Below are positions 18,872-28,608 of a stretch of 64,000 nt of DNA, piece by piece. Origin of the DNA: Mycobacterium seoulense (GTDB lineage: Bacteria > Actinomycetota > Actinomycetes > Mycobacteriales > Mycobacteriaceae); assembly GCF_010731595.1 (NCBI RefSeq), contig NZ_AP022582.1:1054001-1118000 (forward strand). Reading direction: 5' to 3'. The position numbers were made by a program, and so were the translations under genes. Within the stretch, counting starts at the first letter, position 1; every line of letters begins with the position of its first letter. Under the pieces are notes generated by a model. The model was not told the DNA's origin and searched no databases. It saw only the letters and a program-made list of their open reading frames with translations.

Positions 18872-21800
18872 ATGAACCAGTCCTCCTTCGTGCACCTGCA
18901 TAACCACACCGAGTACTCGATGCTGGACGGGGCCGCGAAGATCACCCCGATGCTCGCCGAGGTGGAGCGGCTGGGGATGCCCGCGGTCGGCATGACCGAC
19001 CACGGAAACATGTTCGGCGCCAGCGAGTTCTACAACGCGGCGACGAAGGCGGGGATCAAGCCGATCATCGGGGTCGAGGCCTACATCGCGCCGGGCTCGC
19101 GCTTCGACACCCGGCGCATCCAGTGGGGTGACCCCGGCCAGAAGTCCGACGACGTCTCGGGCAGCGGTTCCTACACCCACCTGACAATGGTGGCCGAGAA
19201 CGCCGCCGGCCTGCGCAACCTGTTCAAGCTCTCCTCGCTGGCCTCGTTCGAGGGCCAGCTGGGCAAGTGGTCGCGGATGGACGCCGAGCTCATCGCCGAG
19301 CACGCCGAGGGCATCATCGCCACCACCGGGTGCCCGTCGGGGGAGGTGCAGACCCGCCTGCGGCTGGGGCACGACCGCGAGGCGCTGGAGTCGGCCGCGA
19401 AGTGGCGCGAGATCTTCGGCGCCGACAACTACTTTCTCGAGCTGATGGACCACGGGCTGTCCATCGAGCAGCGCGTCCGCGAGGGATTGCTCGAGATCGG
19501 CCGCAAACTCGGCATCCCGCCGCTGGCCACCAACGACTGCCATTACGTCACCCGCGACGCCGCCCACAACCACGAGGCGCTGTTGTGCGTGCAGACCGGC
19601 AAGACGCTGTCGGATCCCAACCGGTTCAAGTTCGACGGCGACGGCTACTACCTGAAGTCTGCCGCCGAGATGCGCCAGATCTGGGACGGCGAGGTGCCCG
19701 GCGCATGCGACTCGACGCTGCTGATCGCCGAGCGGGTGCAGCCCTATGACGACGTGTGGGCACCGCGCGACCGGATGCCGGTCTTCCCCGTGCCCGAGGG
19801 ACACGACCAGGCCTCCTGGCTGCACCACGAGGTGATGGCGGGACTGCGGCGGCGTTTCGGATCCGGCGTCGGCCAGGACTACATCGACCGGGCCGAGTAC
19901 GAGATCAAGGTCATCTGCGACAAGGGCTTCCCGTCGTACTTCCTCATCGTCGCCGACCTGATCAACTACGCGCGGTCGGTCGACATCCGGGTGGGGCCGG
20001 GTCGTGGCTCGGCGGCCGGCTCGCTGGTGGCCTACGCGCTGGGCATCACCAACATCGACCCGATCCCGCACGGCCTGCTGTTCGAGCGGTTCCTCAACCC
20101 CGAGCGTCCGTCGGCGCCGGACATCGACATCGACTTCGACGACCGTCGTCGCGGTGAGATGGTGCGCTACGCCGCCGACAAGTGGGGCCAGGACCGCGTC
20201 GCCCAGGTCATCACCTTCGGTACCATCAAAACGAAAGCGGCGCTGAAGGATTCGGCGCGGATCCACTACGGTCAGCCGGGCTTCGCCATCGCCGACCGGA
20301 TCACCAAGGCGCTGCCGCCGCCGATCATGGCCAAGGACATCCCGCTCTCGGGCATCACCGATCCGGCGCACGAGCGGTACAAGGAGGCCGCCGAGGTGCG
20401 CAGCCTGATCGAAACCGACCCCGACGTCCGCACCATCTACCAGACCGCGCGCGGCCTGGAGGGTCTGATCCGCAACGCGGGCGTGCACGCGTGCGCGGTG
20501 ATCATGAGCAGCGAGCCGCTCACCGAGGCCATCCCGCTGTGGAAGCGGCCGCAGGACGGCGCGATCATCACCGGCTGGGACTACCCGTCGTGTGAGGCCA
20601 TCGGCCTGCTGAAGATGGATTTCCTGGGCCTGCGCAACCTGACGATCATCGGCGACGCGCTGGAAAACATCAAGGCGAACAGGGGAATTGACCTCGACCT
20701 GGAATCGGTCCCGCTCGACGACAAGCCCACCTACGAGCTGTTGGGCCGCGGCGACACGCTGGGGGTGTTCCAGCTCGACGGCGGGCCGATGCGCGACCTG
20801 CTGCGCCGCATGCAGCCCACCGAGTTCAACGACATCGTCGCCGTGCTGGCGCTGTACCGTCCGGGTCCGATGGGCATGAACGCCCACAACGACTACGCCG
20901 ACCGCAAGAACGGGCGCCAGGCGATCAAGCCGATCCACCCCGAGCTCGAGGAGCCGCTGCGCGAGATCCTGTCGGAGACTTACGGTCTGATCGTCTACCA
21001 AGAGCAGATCATGACCATCGCCCAGAAGGTCGCCTCCTACACGATGGGTAAGGCCGACGCGCTGCGCAAGGCGATGGGCAAGAAGAAGCTCGAGGTGCTC
21101 GAGGCCGAGTACAAGGGCTTCTACGAGGGCATGACGGCCAACGGCTTCTCCGAGCGCGCGGTGAAAGCGTTGTGGGACACCATCCTTCCGTTCGCCGGGT
21201 ATGCGTTCAACAAGTCGCACGCCGCCGGCTACGGCCTGGTCTCCTACTGGACCGCCTACCTGAAGGCCAACTACCCGGCCGAATACATGGCGGGCCTGTT
21301 GACCTCGGTGGGCGACGACAAGGACAAGGCCGCGGTCTACCTGGCCGACTGCCGCAAGCTGGGCATCACCGTGCTGCCGCCGGACGTCAACGAGTCCCTG
21401 GTGAACTTCGCCTCGGTCGGCCAGGACATCCGGTTCGGGCTGGGCGCGGTGCGCAACGTCGGCGCCAACGTGGTCGGTTCGTTGATCAAGACCCGCAACG
21501 AGAAGGGGAAGTTCACCGACTTCTCGGACTACCTGAACAAGATCGACGTCTCGGCCTGCAACAAGAAGGTCACCGAGTCGCTGATCAAGGCGGGCGCGTT
21601 CGACTCGCTCAGCCATGCCCGCAAGGGCCTCTTCCTGGTGCACACCGACGCCGTCGATTCGGTGCTGGGCACCAAAAAGGCCGAAGCCATGGGGCAATTC
21701 GACCTGTTCGGCGGCGATGACGGATGCACCGAGTCGGTGTTCACCATCAAGGTGCCCGAAGACGAGTGGGAGGACAAACACAAGCTGGCCCTGGAGCGGG

Positions 21801-22405
21801 AGATGCTCGGCCTGTACGTGTCGGGGCATCCGCTCAACGGCGTGGCGCATCTGCTGGCCGGCCAGGTGGACACCCAGATCCCCGCCATCCTGGACGGCGA
21901 TGTCCCCAACGAAGCCCAGGTGCGGGTGGGCGGGATCCTGGCGTCGGTCAACCGCCGCGTCAACAAGAACGGAATGCCCTGGGCCTCAGCCCAACTCGAA
22001 GACCTGACCGGCGGCATCGAGGTGATGTTCTTCCCGCACGCCTATTCCACCTACGGCGCCGACATCGCCGACGACGCGGTGGTGCTGATCAACGCCAAGG
22101 TCGCCATCCGCGACGACCGGATCAGCCTGATCGCCAACGACCTTGTGGTGCCGGACTTCTCCAACGCCCAGCCGAACCGGCCGATCGCGGTCAGCCTGCC
22201 CACCCGGCAGTGCACCATCGACAAGGTCAGCGCGCTCAAGCAGGTGCTGGCGCGCCACCCCGGCACCTCCCAGGTGCATCTGCGGCTCATCAGCGGGGAC
22301 CGGATCACCACGTTGGAGCTGGACGCCTCGCTGCGGGTGACGCCCTCGCCCGCGCTGATGGGCGACCTCAAGGAGCTGCTCGGCCCGGGGTGCCTGGGCA
22401 GCTAG
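18872..22405 (+). CDS. dnaE1: DNA polymerase III alpha subunit, replicative
   Basis: 1177 residues. The main replicative polymerase. An N-terminal PHP domain ([15 protein letters not shown], residues 4-18), which in mycobacteria is the proofreading exonuclease, precedes the C-family polymerase domain. The catalytic acids are in [12 protein letters not shown] near residues 416-425. A helix-hairpin-helix region, the clamp-binding peptide QFDLF near residue 947 and an OB fold ([29 protein letters not shown]) follow. A TACACT element (18857-18862) nine bases before the ATG suggests a very short or absent leader. Length and motifs are typical. Confidence 0.98.
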   Translation: MNQSSFVHLHNHTEYSMLDGAAKITPMLAEVERLGMPAVGMTDHGNMFGASEFYNAATKAGIKPIIGVEAYIAPGSRFDTRRIQWGDPGQKSDDVSGSGSYTHLTMVAENAAGLRNLFKLSSLASFEGQLGKWSRMDAELIAEHAEGIIATTGCPSGEVQTRLRLGHDREALESAAKWREIFGADNYFLELMDHGLSIEQRVREGLLEIGRKLGIPPLATNDCHYVTRDAAHNHEALLCVQTGKTLSDPNRFKFDGDGYYLKSAAEMRQIWDGEVPGACDSTLLIAERVQPYDDVWAPRDRMPVFPVPEGHDQASWLHHEVMAGLRRRFGSGVGQDYIDRAEYEIKVICDKGFPSYFLIVADLINYARSVDIRVGPGRGSAAGSLVAYALGITNIDPIPHGLLFERFLNPERPSAPDIDIDFDDRRRGEMVRYAADKWGQDRVAQVITFGTIKTKAALKDSARIHYGQPGFAIADRITKALPPPIMAKDIPLSGITDPAHERYKEAAEVRSLIETDPDVRTIYQTARGLEGLIRNAGVHACAVIMSSEPLTEAIPLWKRPQDGAIITGWDYPSCEAIGLLKMDFLGLRNLTIIGDALENIKANRGIDLDLESVPLDDKPTYELLGRGDTLGVFQLDGGPMRDLLRRMQPTEFNDIVAVLALYRPGPMGMNAHNDYADRKNGRQAIKPIHPELEEPLREILSETYGLIVYQEQIMTIAQKVASYTMGKADALRKAMGKKKLEVLEAEYKGFYEGMTANGFSERAVKALWDTILPFAGYAFNKSHAAGYGLVSYWTAYLKANYPAEYMAGLLTSVGDDKDKAAVYLADCRKLGITVLPPDVNESLVNFASVGQDIRFGLGAVRNVGANVVGSLIKTRNEKGKFTDFSDYLNKIDVSACNKKVTESLIKAGAFDSLSHARKGLFLVHTDAVDSVLGTKKAEAMGQFDLFGGDDGCTESVFTIKVPEDEWEDKHKLALEREMLGLYVSGHPLNGVAHLLAGQVDTQIPAILDGDVPNEAQVRVGGILASVNRRVNKNGMPWASAQLEDLTGGIEVMFFPHAYSTYGADIADDAVVLINAKVAIRDDRISLIANDLVVPDFSNAQPNRPIAVSLPTRQCTIDKVSALKQVLARHPGTSQVHLRLISGDRITTLELDASLRVTPSPALMGDLKELLGPGCLGS

Positions 22406-22443
22406 CGTCATGCCGAACGTGAAGCTAGCCGCACACTGGCGTC

Positions 22444-22469
22444 CGAGTGTGAAGCTAGCTTCACACTCG
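22444..22469. terminator. Bidirectional palindrome between dnaE1 and the MBL gene
   Basis: A perfect 26-bp palindrome centred on AAGCT|AGCTT with outer ends CGAGTGTG and CACACTCG. It lies in the 71-bp gap between convergent genes. A degenerate partner, GTGAAGCTAGCCGCACACT, lies about 25 bp upstream. The position fits a two-way terminator. The near-repeat suggests it may instead be a dispersed element. Confidence 0.6.
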
Positions 22470-22476
22470 CGGCGCG

Positions 22477-23418
22477 CTAGGCGGTCAATCCCAGCGCGGC
22501 CTGGTGGTCGTGGGTGGGGATGATCGTCACCGCATGCCGCGCCAGGTGCAGCCGCTGCAGTGTCCGGAAGGCTTCGTCGCGATCCTCGTCCACCAGAACG
22601 CCCGGATAGCCCGACTTCTGGCGGACCTTCTCGATCTGCAACGCATGCCATGCCGCGTCGCCGGCGATCAGGATCCACCCGCGGCCGGTGTGGGCGAGCA
22701 CGCCCACGCTGCCCGGAGTGTGCCCGGGCAGGTCGACCAGGAGCACGGACTGGTCTCCGAACAGATCGCGGCTTCGGGTGAAGGTCAGCACCGGCGGACC
22801 GTCCAACTCGTAGTCGACGACGGGCCGTCCGCGCAGCGAATCGCGGACACCGCCGACCGGCGCCACGGGCCCGGACCCGATCCAGTTCCGCTCGATGCGG
22901 TGCAGGTGAACCGGGAGGTCCGGCAGGTCCAGCAGACCCGATACGTGGTCCCAGTGCGCGTGAGTCGGCAAGGCGAAATCCAATGGCGGCGCTTCGGACA
23001 GCCGGGTCAGGGCCGTGATCGTGGGCACGGTGTCCGCGGGCGGACGGACCGCAACGCGCAGCACCGAGGGTAGTTGAGAGATCACCCGGCGCTCGACGTC
23101 GCGGCACACGGCCGGATCGACGATGAATGTGGCGTCCGCATGGCTGACGATGAACGAGGTCATCGAGTTCCCGACGCGCGCCGGCGCGAACGTGCCCTCG
23201 ACGATCGCCGCGGTCGGCACCGAGCGCGGCACCTGGGGTAATGCGGTCACCGTGACGGTGCGCCGCGACTCGGGCAGTCCCGCGTCGGCGATGCTGCGCA
23301 GGAACCGCTGGTCGGGTCGCTTCGGACGCACCGCGCCCCAGACCAATCCGGTTGCAGCGGAGCAGCATTGGCGCAGGGTGGGGGAGCGGACGGGATCGGA
23401 TGCCGTTGCGCGCGTCAT
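22477..23418 (-). CDS. Metallo-beta-lactamase-fold hydrolase
   Basis: 313 residues. The metal-binding motif is LPTHAHWDHVSG (HxHxDH), with later zinc ligands in LVDLPGHTPGSVG, IAGDAAWH and PTHDHQAA. ATG 23418 overlaps the stop codon of the upstream oxidoreductase gene (ATGA), so the two are translationally coupled. A longer reading frame adds 45 Arg/Pro-rich residues inside the neighbour and is rejected. The substrate is unknown; relatives include lactonases and glyoxalase II-type esterases. It is controlled together with the PPOX gene, probably by the divergent MerR regulator. Confidence 0.87.
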   Translation of the reverse strand: MTRATASDPVRSPTLRQCCSAATGLVWGAVRPKRPDQRFLRSIADAGLPESRRTVTVTALPQVPRSVPTAAIVEGTFAPARVGNSMTSFIVSHADATFIVDPAVCRDVERRVISQLPSVLRVAVRPPADTVPTITALTRLSEAPPLDFALPTHAHWDHVSGLLDLPDLPVHLHRIERNWIGSGPVAPVGGVRDSLRGRPVVDYELDGPPVLTFTRSRDLFGDQSVLLVDLPGHTPGSVGVLAHTGRGWILIAGDAAWHALQIEKVRQKSGYPGVLVDEDRDEAFRTLQRLHLARHAVTIIPTHDHQAALGLTA

Positions 23419-23861
23419 GGCACGTCCACCCGGACCATGAGGCTGTCGGCCCAGACGCCGCGCTCGCGCGCGCGGCTCAGCTTCTCGTGCACGCCGAGGT
23501 CTTGGTGGACGTTGGTGACGCCCGGAACCTTGATCAGCGGCATGATGTTCCACTGCCAGCCGTACCGTTCGCGCAGGACGCGGTTGGCCCGCTCGGCGTC
23601 GACGCCCGAAAGGATGGTGGCCCGGCCTGCCACCGTCATGGCGCCCGGCCGGACCCGGCCCCGATAGTCGCAGGCGGTGAGTTCAACGTCGTTGCGCGCG
23701 GTCAGGCGCCTGGTCTTGGGCCCCACTTTGGTGCGGAACACCAAGGCGTCGCCGTCCAGCCCGAACCAGATCGGGGTGTCGACGGCGGTGCCGTCGCGGC
23801 GGAACGATCGCAGCAGCGCGTAGCGCGCCGCGGCCAGGCTGTCGAGGGAATGTGTGTGCAT
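23415..23861 (-). CDS. PPOX-class (split beta-barrel) oxidoreductase, probably F420- or flavin-dependent
   Basis: 148 residues. It has the split-barrel pattern of the PPOX family: RSFRRDGTAVDTPIWFGLDGDALVFRTKVGPKTRRLTARNDVELTACDYRGRV, resembling mycobacterial F420-dependent reductases such as Rv1155 relatives. ATG 23861 (MHTHSLDSL) is preferred over a TTG four codons upstream. It is the first gene of a two-gene unit with the MBL hydrolase and diverges from merR across a 54-bp gap holding a dyad operator. Cofactor choice cannot be settled by eye. Confidence 0.82.
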   Translation of the reverse strand: MHTHSLDSLAAARYALLRSFRRDGTAVDTPIWFGLDGDALVFRTKVGPKTRRLTARNDVELTACDYRGRVRPGAMTVAGRATILSGVDAERANRVLRERYGWQWNIMPLIKVPGVTNVHQDLGVHEKLSRARERGVWADSLMVRVDVP

Positions 23862-23875
23862 GGCCCCAGTCAACG

Positions 23876-23895
23876 ACCTAGAGTTGGCTCTAAGT
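23876..23895. promoter_or_regulatory. MerR-type dyad operator in the divergent gap
   Basis: ACCTAGAG-TTGG-CTCTAAGT: eight-base arms pairing with one mismatch, four-base spacer. On the minus strand a TTGACT -35-like hexamer (complement of 23893-23898) overlaps its edge, as at MerR/SoxR-controlled promoters where the dyad fills an over-long spacer. The gap is only 54 bp, so the dyad probably serves both directions. Confidence 0.6.
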
Positions 23896-23915
23896 CAAGC
23901 GCTGGAGGAGGCCCG

Positions 23916-24305
23916 ATGGCCGCACGGCTGACGATCGGCGAGGTGGCCCGCCAAGCCGGGGTGGCGGCGACCACGCTGCGGTACTACGAGCAGATCGGGT
24001 TGGTGCCGCCGCCGGGGCGGCTGGGCGGGCAGCGCCGCTACGACGATTCGGTGCTGGCCCGGCTCGAGGTGATCCGGCTCTGCAAATCGGCCGGCTTCGC
24101 GCTGGAGGAGATCCAGCTGCTGTTCGCCGATGATGCGCCGGGGCGGCCGGCCAGCCGCGCGCTGGCCGAGGCCAAGCTCGCCGAAATCGACGCGCAAATG
24201 GAGTCGCTGGCCCGGGCGCGCGCCGTCATCGAGTGGGGCATGCGCTGCACGTGCCCGTCAATTGACTCGTGTACGTGCGGGATTCATACCGCGTTGCCCG
24301 CCTGA
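23916..24305 (+). CDS. MerR-family transcriptional regulator with C-terminal cysteine cluster
   Basis: 129 residues. The N-terminal winged helix is TIGEVARQAGVAATTLRYYEQIGLVPPPGR. A dimerisation helix (ALAEAKLAEIDAQMESLARARAVIEWG) and a tail with CTCPSIDSCTC follow, that is CxC-x5-CxC. SoxR places four cysteines in a similar spot for a 2Fe-2S cluster with spacing C-x2-C-x-C-x5-C. The tail here differs but could bind a metal or cluster. GGAGGAG at 23903 sets ATG 23916. It probably controls itself and the divergent PPOX-MBL unit, and perhaps the VOC gene 13 bases downstream. Confidence 0.88.
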   Translation: MAARLTIGEVARQAGVAATTLRYYEQIGLVPPPGRLGGQRRYDDSVLARLEVIRLCKSAGFALEEIQLLFADDAPGRPASRALAEAKLAEIDAQMESLARARAVIEWGMRCTCPSIDSCTCGIHTALPA

Positions 24306-24318
24306 GCAAAGGAGCGCC

Positions 24319-24798
24319 ATGACCCGGCCGCAACCCATCGCCGTGCAGAACTTCTCCCATGTTTGCATCGGCGTCTCCGACATCGAGGCGTCCCTGGCCT
24401 TCTACACCGCGGTGCTGGGCATGGACGTCGTCTTCGACGTCGAACTCGACGGTGCCGGGCTGGACTCGGTCACCGGCGGGGCGGCGCAGCGCGGCCGGAT
24501 GGTCGGCGGGCTGATCGGCGCCGTCATGGTCGAGCTGCTGTCGCTGGGCGCGGTGCCCGAGTGCCCCAGCGGCCCGCACCTGGGTTACACCAACGTCTCG
24601 TTCCGGGTCGACGACCTCGACGCGACCTTCGACGCGGTCCGGCGCGAACACCCCGACGTCCGGGCCCAACCGCCCGTCGATATCGGCGGCGTGCGGATGT
24701 TCTTCATCTACGACCCCGACGGCACGCCGATCGAACTGCTCGAGCTGCCCTCGGGCATAACGAGCACGGTGCAGCTCTGGCGCCAAGATCCCGCGTGA
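24319..24798 (+). CDS. Glyoxalase/bleomycin-resistance (VOC) family protein
   Basis: 159 residues in two beta-alpha-beta-beta-beta halves: FSHVCIGVSDIEASLAFYTAVLGMDVVFD and GYTNVSFRVDDLDATFDAVRREHPDVR, ending with FFIYDPDGTPIELLEL. Metal-ligand positions include His in FSHVCIGV and Glu in PIELLEL. AAAGGAG at 24307 sets the ATG. It follows merR by 13 bases. The VOC fold covers dioxygenases, isomerases and resistance proteins. With the MBL and PPOX genes it suggests a small detoxification cluster, which is an inference. Confidence 0.85.
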   Translation: MTRPQPIAVQNFSHVCIGVSDIEASLAFYTAVLGMDVVFDVELDGAGLDSVTGGAAQRGRMVGGLIGAVMVELLSLGAVPECPSGPHLGYTNVSFRVDDLDATFDAVRREHPDVRAQPPVDIGGVRMFFIYDPDGTPIELLELPSGITSTVQLWRQDPA

Positions 24799-24825
24799 TG
24801 TGTTCCGCGCCACAACCCACGCACG

Positions 24826-24838
24826 TACGCTCACACAT
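24826..24838 (+). promoter_or_regulatory. Leaderless promoter of fadD11
   Basis: TACGCT (24826-24831) followed by seven bases and the ATG at 24839. Transcription is predicted to start at the start codon. Confidence 0.5.
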
Positions 24839-26665
24839 ATGACCACAGCCGAGCGCCCGGCCACCCTATGTGAGGCGTTCCAGCGCACCGCGTCGATCGA
24901 TCCGGATGCCGTCGCCCTCCGGACCCCCGGCAACAAGCAGACGATGACGTGGAGTGAGCTTGCGGCGCAGGTGCGAAAGGTCACCGCAGGTCTGGCGGGC
25001 CTGGGCGTCGGACGCGGCGACACGGTGTCGCTGATGATGGCCAACCGCATCGAGTTCTACCCCTTCGAGATCGCCGCCCAACACCTCGGCGCCACTTCGT
25101 TTTCGGTGTACAACACGCTGCCCGCCGAGCAGCTGACCTACCTGTTCGACAACGCCGGCACCAAGGTCGCGATCTGCGAGGAGCAGTACGTGGACCGCAT
25201 CCGCGCCAGCGGTGCACCCATCGAACACATCGTCTGCATCGACGGTTCACCGCCCGGCACCATGTCGGTCGACGACGTGTATGCCGCCGCGCGGGCCGAT
25301 TTCGACTTCGAGGCGACCTGGCGGGCGGTGCGGCCCGACGACGTCGTCACGCTCATCTACACCTCGGGAACCACCGGAAATCCCAAGGGTGTCGAGATGA
25401 CCCACGCCCATCTGCTGTTCGAGGCGTATGCCCTCGATGCAGTCCTCCCCTCCCGGTTCGGTGACCGGGTCACGTCGTACCTGCCGACGGCGCACATCGC
25501 CGACCGGGTGATGGGTCTGTACGGCCTGGAAGTGTTCGGTGCCCAGGTCACCGTGGTCTCCGATGTCCGCGCCATCGCCGCCGCGCTGCCCGACGTGCGG
25601 CCCACGGTCTGGGGCGGTGTGCCGCGGGTGTGGGAAAAGCTCAAGGCCGGAATCGAATTCGCCGTCAGCACCGAACCGGACGAGGGCAAGCGTCAGGCGT
25701 TGCAGTGGGCGATGTCGGTGGCCGCCAAGCGCGCCGCCGCCCTCCTGGCCGGCGAGCCGATGTCCGACGAGTTGGCCGCCGAATGGGCCGGGGCCGACGA
25801 GTTGGTGCTGTCAAAGCTGCGCGAGCGGCTCGGCTTCGGCGAACTGCGGTGGGCGGTATCGGGCGCGGCCCCCATCCCGAGGGAGACGCTGGCGTTCTTC
25901 CTCGGCATCGGCATCCCGATCGCCGAAGTGTGGGGGATGTCGGAACTGAGCTGCGTCGCCAGCGTCAGCCATCCCCGCGACGCGCGCCTGGGTACCGTCG
26001 GCAAGCTGCTTCCCGGGATGGAGGGCAGGGTCGCCGACGACGGCGAATTCCTGGTGCGTGGCCCGCTGGTGATGAAGGGCTACCGCAAGGAACCCGCCAA
26101 GACCGCCGAGGCGATCGACGCCGACGGCTGGCTGCACACCGGCGACATCATCGACGTCGACGACGAGGGCTACCTGAGAATCGTCGACCGCAAGAAGGAG
26201 CTGATCATCAACGCCGCCGGAAAGAACATGTCGCCGGCCAACATCGAGAACACTGTGCTGGCCGCGTGCCCGATGATCGGCGTGATGATCACGATCGGCG
26301 ACGGGCGGCCGTACAACGCCGCGCTGATGGTCTTCGACGCCGAATCGGTCGGGCCGTACGCGGCCCAGCTGGGGCTCGCCGACACGTCGCCCGCCGCCCT
26401 GGCGACCCATCCGGAGGTCATCGCCCGGGTCTCCGCGGGTGTGGCCGAGGGCAACGCCAAACTGTCGCGGGTGGAACAGATCAAGCGCTTCCGGATATTG
26501 CCGTCGCTCTGGGAGCCCGGGGGAGACGAGATCACGTTGACCATGAAACTCAAGCGCAAGCCGATCATGACGAAGTACGCGAGCGAGGTCGAGGAGCTCT
26601 ACGCGCCCGAGTTGCACCCGGACGTGCACGAGCCTTCCGCGGCCGCGACGGTGCAGCCCGCATGA
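24839..26665 (+). CDS. fadD11: Long-chain fatty-acid-CoA/AMP ligase FadD11, intact
   Basis: 608 residues. An acyl-adenylate-forming enzyme with the AMP-binding motif [17 protein letters not shown] near residue 177, GMSELSCVASVS, and the C-terminal hinge DGWLHTGDIIDVDDEGYLRIVDRKKELIINAAGKNMSP, whose lysine-rich hinge is normal. In M. tuberculosis the locus is split into fadD11.1 and fadD11; here it is one frame. Its stop overlaps the plsB1 start (ATGA), so an activated acyl chain is likely handed to the acyltransferase for phospholipid or triacylglycerol synthesis. Confidence 0.93.
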   Translation: MTTAERPATLCEAFQRTASIDPDAVALRTPGNKQTMTWSELAAQVRKVTAGLAGLGVGRGDTVSLMMANRIEFYPFEIAAQHLGATSFSVYNTLPAEQLTYLFDNAGTKVAICEEQYVDRIRASGAPIEHIVCIDGSPPGTMSVDDVYAAARADFDFEATWRAVRPDDVVTLIYTSGTTGNPKGVEMTHAHLLFEAYALDAVLPSRFGDRVTSYLPTAHIADRVMGLYGLEVFGAQVTVVSDVRAIAAALPDVRPTVWGGVPRVWEKLKAGIEFAVSTEPDEGKRQALQWAMSVAAKRAAALLAGEPMSDELAAEWAGADELVLSKLRERLGFGELRWAVSGAAPIPRETLAFFLGIGIPIAEVWGMSELSCVASVSHPRDARLGTVGKLLPGMEGRVADDGEFLVRGPLVMKGYRKEPAKTAEAIDADGWLHTGDIIDVDDEGYLRIVDRKKELIINAAGKNMSPANIENTVLAACPMIGVMITIGDGRPYNAALMVFDAESVGPYAAQLGLADTSPAALATHPEVIARVSAGVAEGNAKLSRVEQIKRFRILPSLWEPGGDEITLTMKLKRKPIMTKYASEVEELYAPELHPDVHEPSAAATVQPA

Positions 26666-28554
26666 GCGGGGGACCGGGCGCGACCGCCCGCGAGCTAGGC
26701 CGGCTTGGGATGCGAAAACTGCTGCAGCGCACCGGTATTGTCGAGGAATCGACGACACCGCTGGCTACCGATACGGCGGAGGTGGTCCAGCTGCTCGCCG
26801 CCCCGTGGTACGACGAGCGGCTGAGCGCGCTGGCCGACGAGCTCGGGCGGGACTTGTCCAGCGTGCGCGCCGAGGCCGCGTCCTACTTGCGGGAGATGGC
26901 GCCCTCGCTGGACGAGCGGGCCGTCAGGGCCTGGAGCGGCTTCAGTCGCTGGCTGATGCGGGCCTACGACGTGCTGGTCGACGAGGACCAGATCGCGCAG
27001 CTGCGCAAACTGGATCGCAAAGCGACGCTGGCGTTTGCCTTTTCGCATCGCTCATATCTGGACGGCCTGCTGCTGCCGGAGGTGATTCAGGCCAACCGGC
27101 TCTCGCCGGCGCTCACCTTCGGCGGCGCCAATTTGAACTTCTTCCCGATGGGGACGTGGGCCAAACGCACGGGCACGATCTTCATCCGGCGCCAGACCAA
27201 AGACATCCCCGTATACCGGTTCGTGTTGCGCGCGTACGCCGCCCAGCTGGTGCAGAACCACGCCAACCTCACCTGGTCCATCGAAGGGGGCCGCACCCGA
27301 ACCGGCAAGCTACGGCCCCCGGTGTACGGGATCCTGCGCTACATCAGCGACGCGGTCGACGAAATCGACGGCCCCGAGGTGTATTTGGTGCCCACGTCGA
27401 TCGTGTACGACCAGCTGCACGAGGTGGAGGCGATGACCACCGAGGCCTACGGTGCGACGAAGCGACCCGAGGACTTCCGCTTCCTGATCCGGCTGGCGCG
27501 ACAGCAGGGCGAGCGGCTCGGCCGCGCCTACCTGGACTTCGGCGAGCCGCTCCCGCTGCGCAAGCGCCTCGAGGAGCTGCGCGCCGAGGAGACCGGAACC
27601 GGCACCGAGATCGAACGCATCGCGCTGGATGTCGAGCACCGGATCAACCGCGCCACCCCGGTCACCCCCACCGCGGTGGTGAGCCTCGCGCTGCTGGGTG
27701 CCGACCGCTCGTTGTCCATCAGCGAGGTGCTGGCCACCGTGCGGCCGCTGGCGAGCTACATCGCGGCCCGAAACTGGTGCGTGGCCGGTGCCGCCGACCT
27801 GACGAACCGCTCGACCATCCGCTGGACGCTGCATCAGCTCGTCGCCTCGGGCGTGGTCAGCGTCTACGACGCCGGCACCGAACCGGTCTGGGGCATCGGC
27901 GCAGACCAGCACTTGGTCGCCGCGTTCTACCGCAACACCGCCATCCACATCGTGGTCGACCGCGCCATCGCCGAGACGGCGCTGCTGGCGGCCACGGAAG
28001 ACGCCGAAAACTCCGTCGACGGCTTGGTGTTGCCGGCGACCGTGCGCGACGAGGCCTTGAGCCTGCGCGAGTTGCTGAAGTTCGAGTTCTTGTTCTCGGC
28101 GCGCGCGCAGTTCGAGAAGGACCTCGCCGACGAGGTCCGCCTGATCGGGCACGTGGAGGACACCAGCAAGGCGGCCAGCGCGGCCGACGTCCGCGGCCTG
28201 CTGGAGAAGGCCGACCTGCTGCTGGCGCACCTGGTGCTTCGGCCGTTCCTGGACGCCTACCACATCGTCGCCGACCGGTTGGCCGCCTACGACGACGAAT
28301 CATTCGACCAGGACGCGTTTCTCGCCGAATGCCTCGAGGTCGGCAAGCAGTGGGAGCTGCAGCGCAGGATGGCCAGCGCCGAGTCCAGGTCGATGGAGTT
28401 GTTCAAGACGGCGCTGCGGCTGGCCCGGCACCGCGAACTGGTGGACGGCTTCGAAGACCTGGATGTCGCGCGGCGGCGTCGCGAGTTCGCCGACGAGATC
28501 GCGACGGCCGTACGGCGCGTCAACACCATCGCGAGCCTGGCCGGTGCGCGGTGA
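26662..28554 (+). CDS. plsB1: Glycerol-3-phosphate acyltransferase
   Basis: 630 residues. It acylates sn-glycerol-3-phosphate at position 1, the first step of phospholipid and triacylglycerol synthesis, at the membrane. The catalytic HX4D motif is HRSYLD (residues 129-134). FGGANLNFFPMG, the glycerol-3-phosphate site FIRRQTKD, and SIEGGRTRTGKL and YLVPTSIVYD follow. ATG 26662 overlaps the fadD11 stop. The frame is open far upstream through fadD11, but that extension has no family support. A second, decayed copy of the last 30 or so codons lies at 44338-44430, on the far side of the accessory island. Confidence 0.94.
   Translation: MSGGPGATARELGRLGMRKLLQRTGIVEESTTPLATDTAEVVQLLAAPWYDERLSALADELGRDLSSVRAEAASYLREMAPSLDERAVRAWSGFSRWLMRAYDVLVDEDQIAQLRKLDRKATLAFAFSHRSYLDGLLLPEVIQANRLSPALTFGGANLNFFPMGTWAKRTGTIFIRRQTKDIPVYRFVLRAYAAQLVQNHANLTWSIEGGRTRTGKLRPPVYGILRYISDAVDEIDGPEVYLVPTSIVYDQLHEVEAMTTEAYGATKRPEDFRFLIRLARQQGERLGRAYLDFGEPLPLRKRLEELRAEETGTGTEIERIALDVEHRINRATPVTPTAVVSLALLGADRSLSISEVLATVRPLASYIAARNWCVAGAADLTNRSTIRWTLHQLVASGVVSVYDAGTEPVWGIGADQHLVAAFYRNTAIHIVVDRAIAETALLAATEDAENSVDGLVLPATVRDEALSLRELLKFEFLFSARAQFEKDLADEVRLIGHVEDTSKAASAADVRGLLEKADLLLAHLVLRPFLDAYHIVADRLAAYDDESFDQDAFLAECLEVGKQWELQRRMASAESRSMELFKTALRLARHRELVDGFEDLDVARRRREFADEIATAVRRVNTIASLAGAR
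28459..28554 (+). repeat. Left flanking repeat of the island: plsB1 3' end
   Basis: The last 96 bases of plsB1. They match 44338-44430 with one codon missing in the right copy and scattered substitutions, including a 26-bp identical core (28486-28511 and 44362-44387; starts TTCGCCGACGAG, ends CGACGGCCGT). The matched peptide is DVARRRREFADEIATAVRRV here and DVGRRRDFADEIATAVRRV at the right end. Confidence 0.8.
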
Positions 28555-28608
28555 TCGGCCATTGCGCTGTGGCAGGCAGACTATCCGCGCGCGTGGCGGC
28601 GCCGAAAC

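Noticed and set aside
18854..21850. 998-codon open frame opposite dnaE1
   Set aside because: Antisense shadow of dnaE1 with no recognisable motif.
22477..23553. 358-codon version of the MBL hydrolase
   Set aside because: The first 45 residues are Arg/Pro-rich and overlap the upstream gene. ATG 23418 with an ATGA overlap is the better start.
25630..26661. Upstream 344-codon extension of plsB1 inside fadD11
   Set aside because: The frame is open but Arg/Gly-rich and unlike any acyltransferase. The ATG at 26662 overlapping the fadD11 stop fits both family length and coupling.
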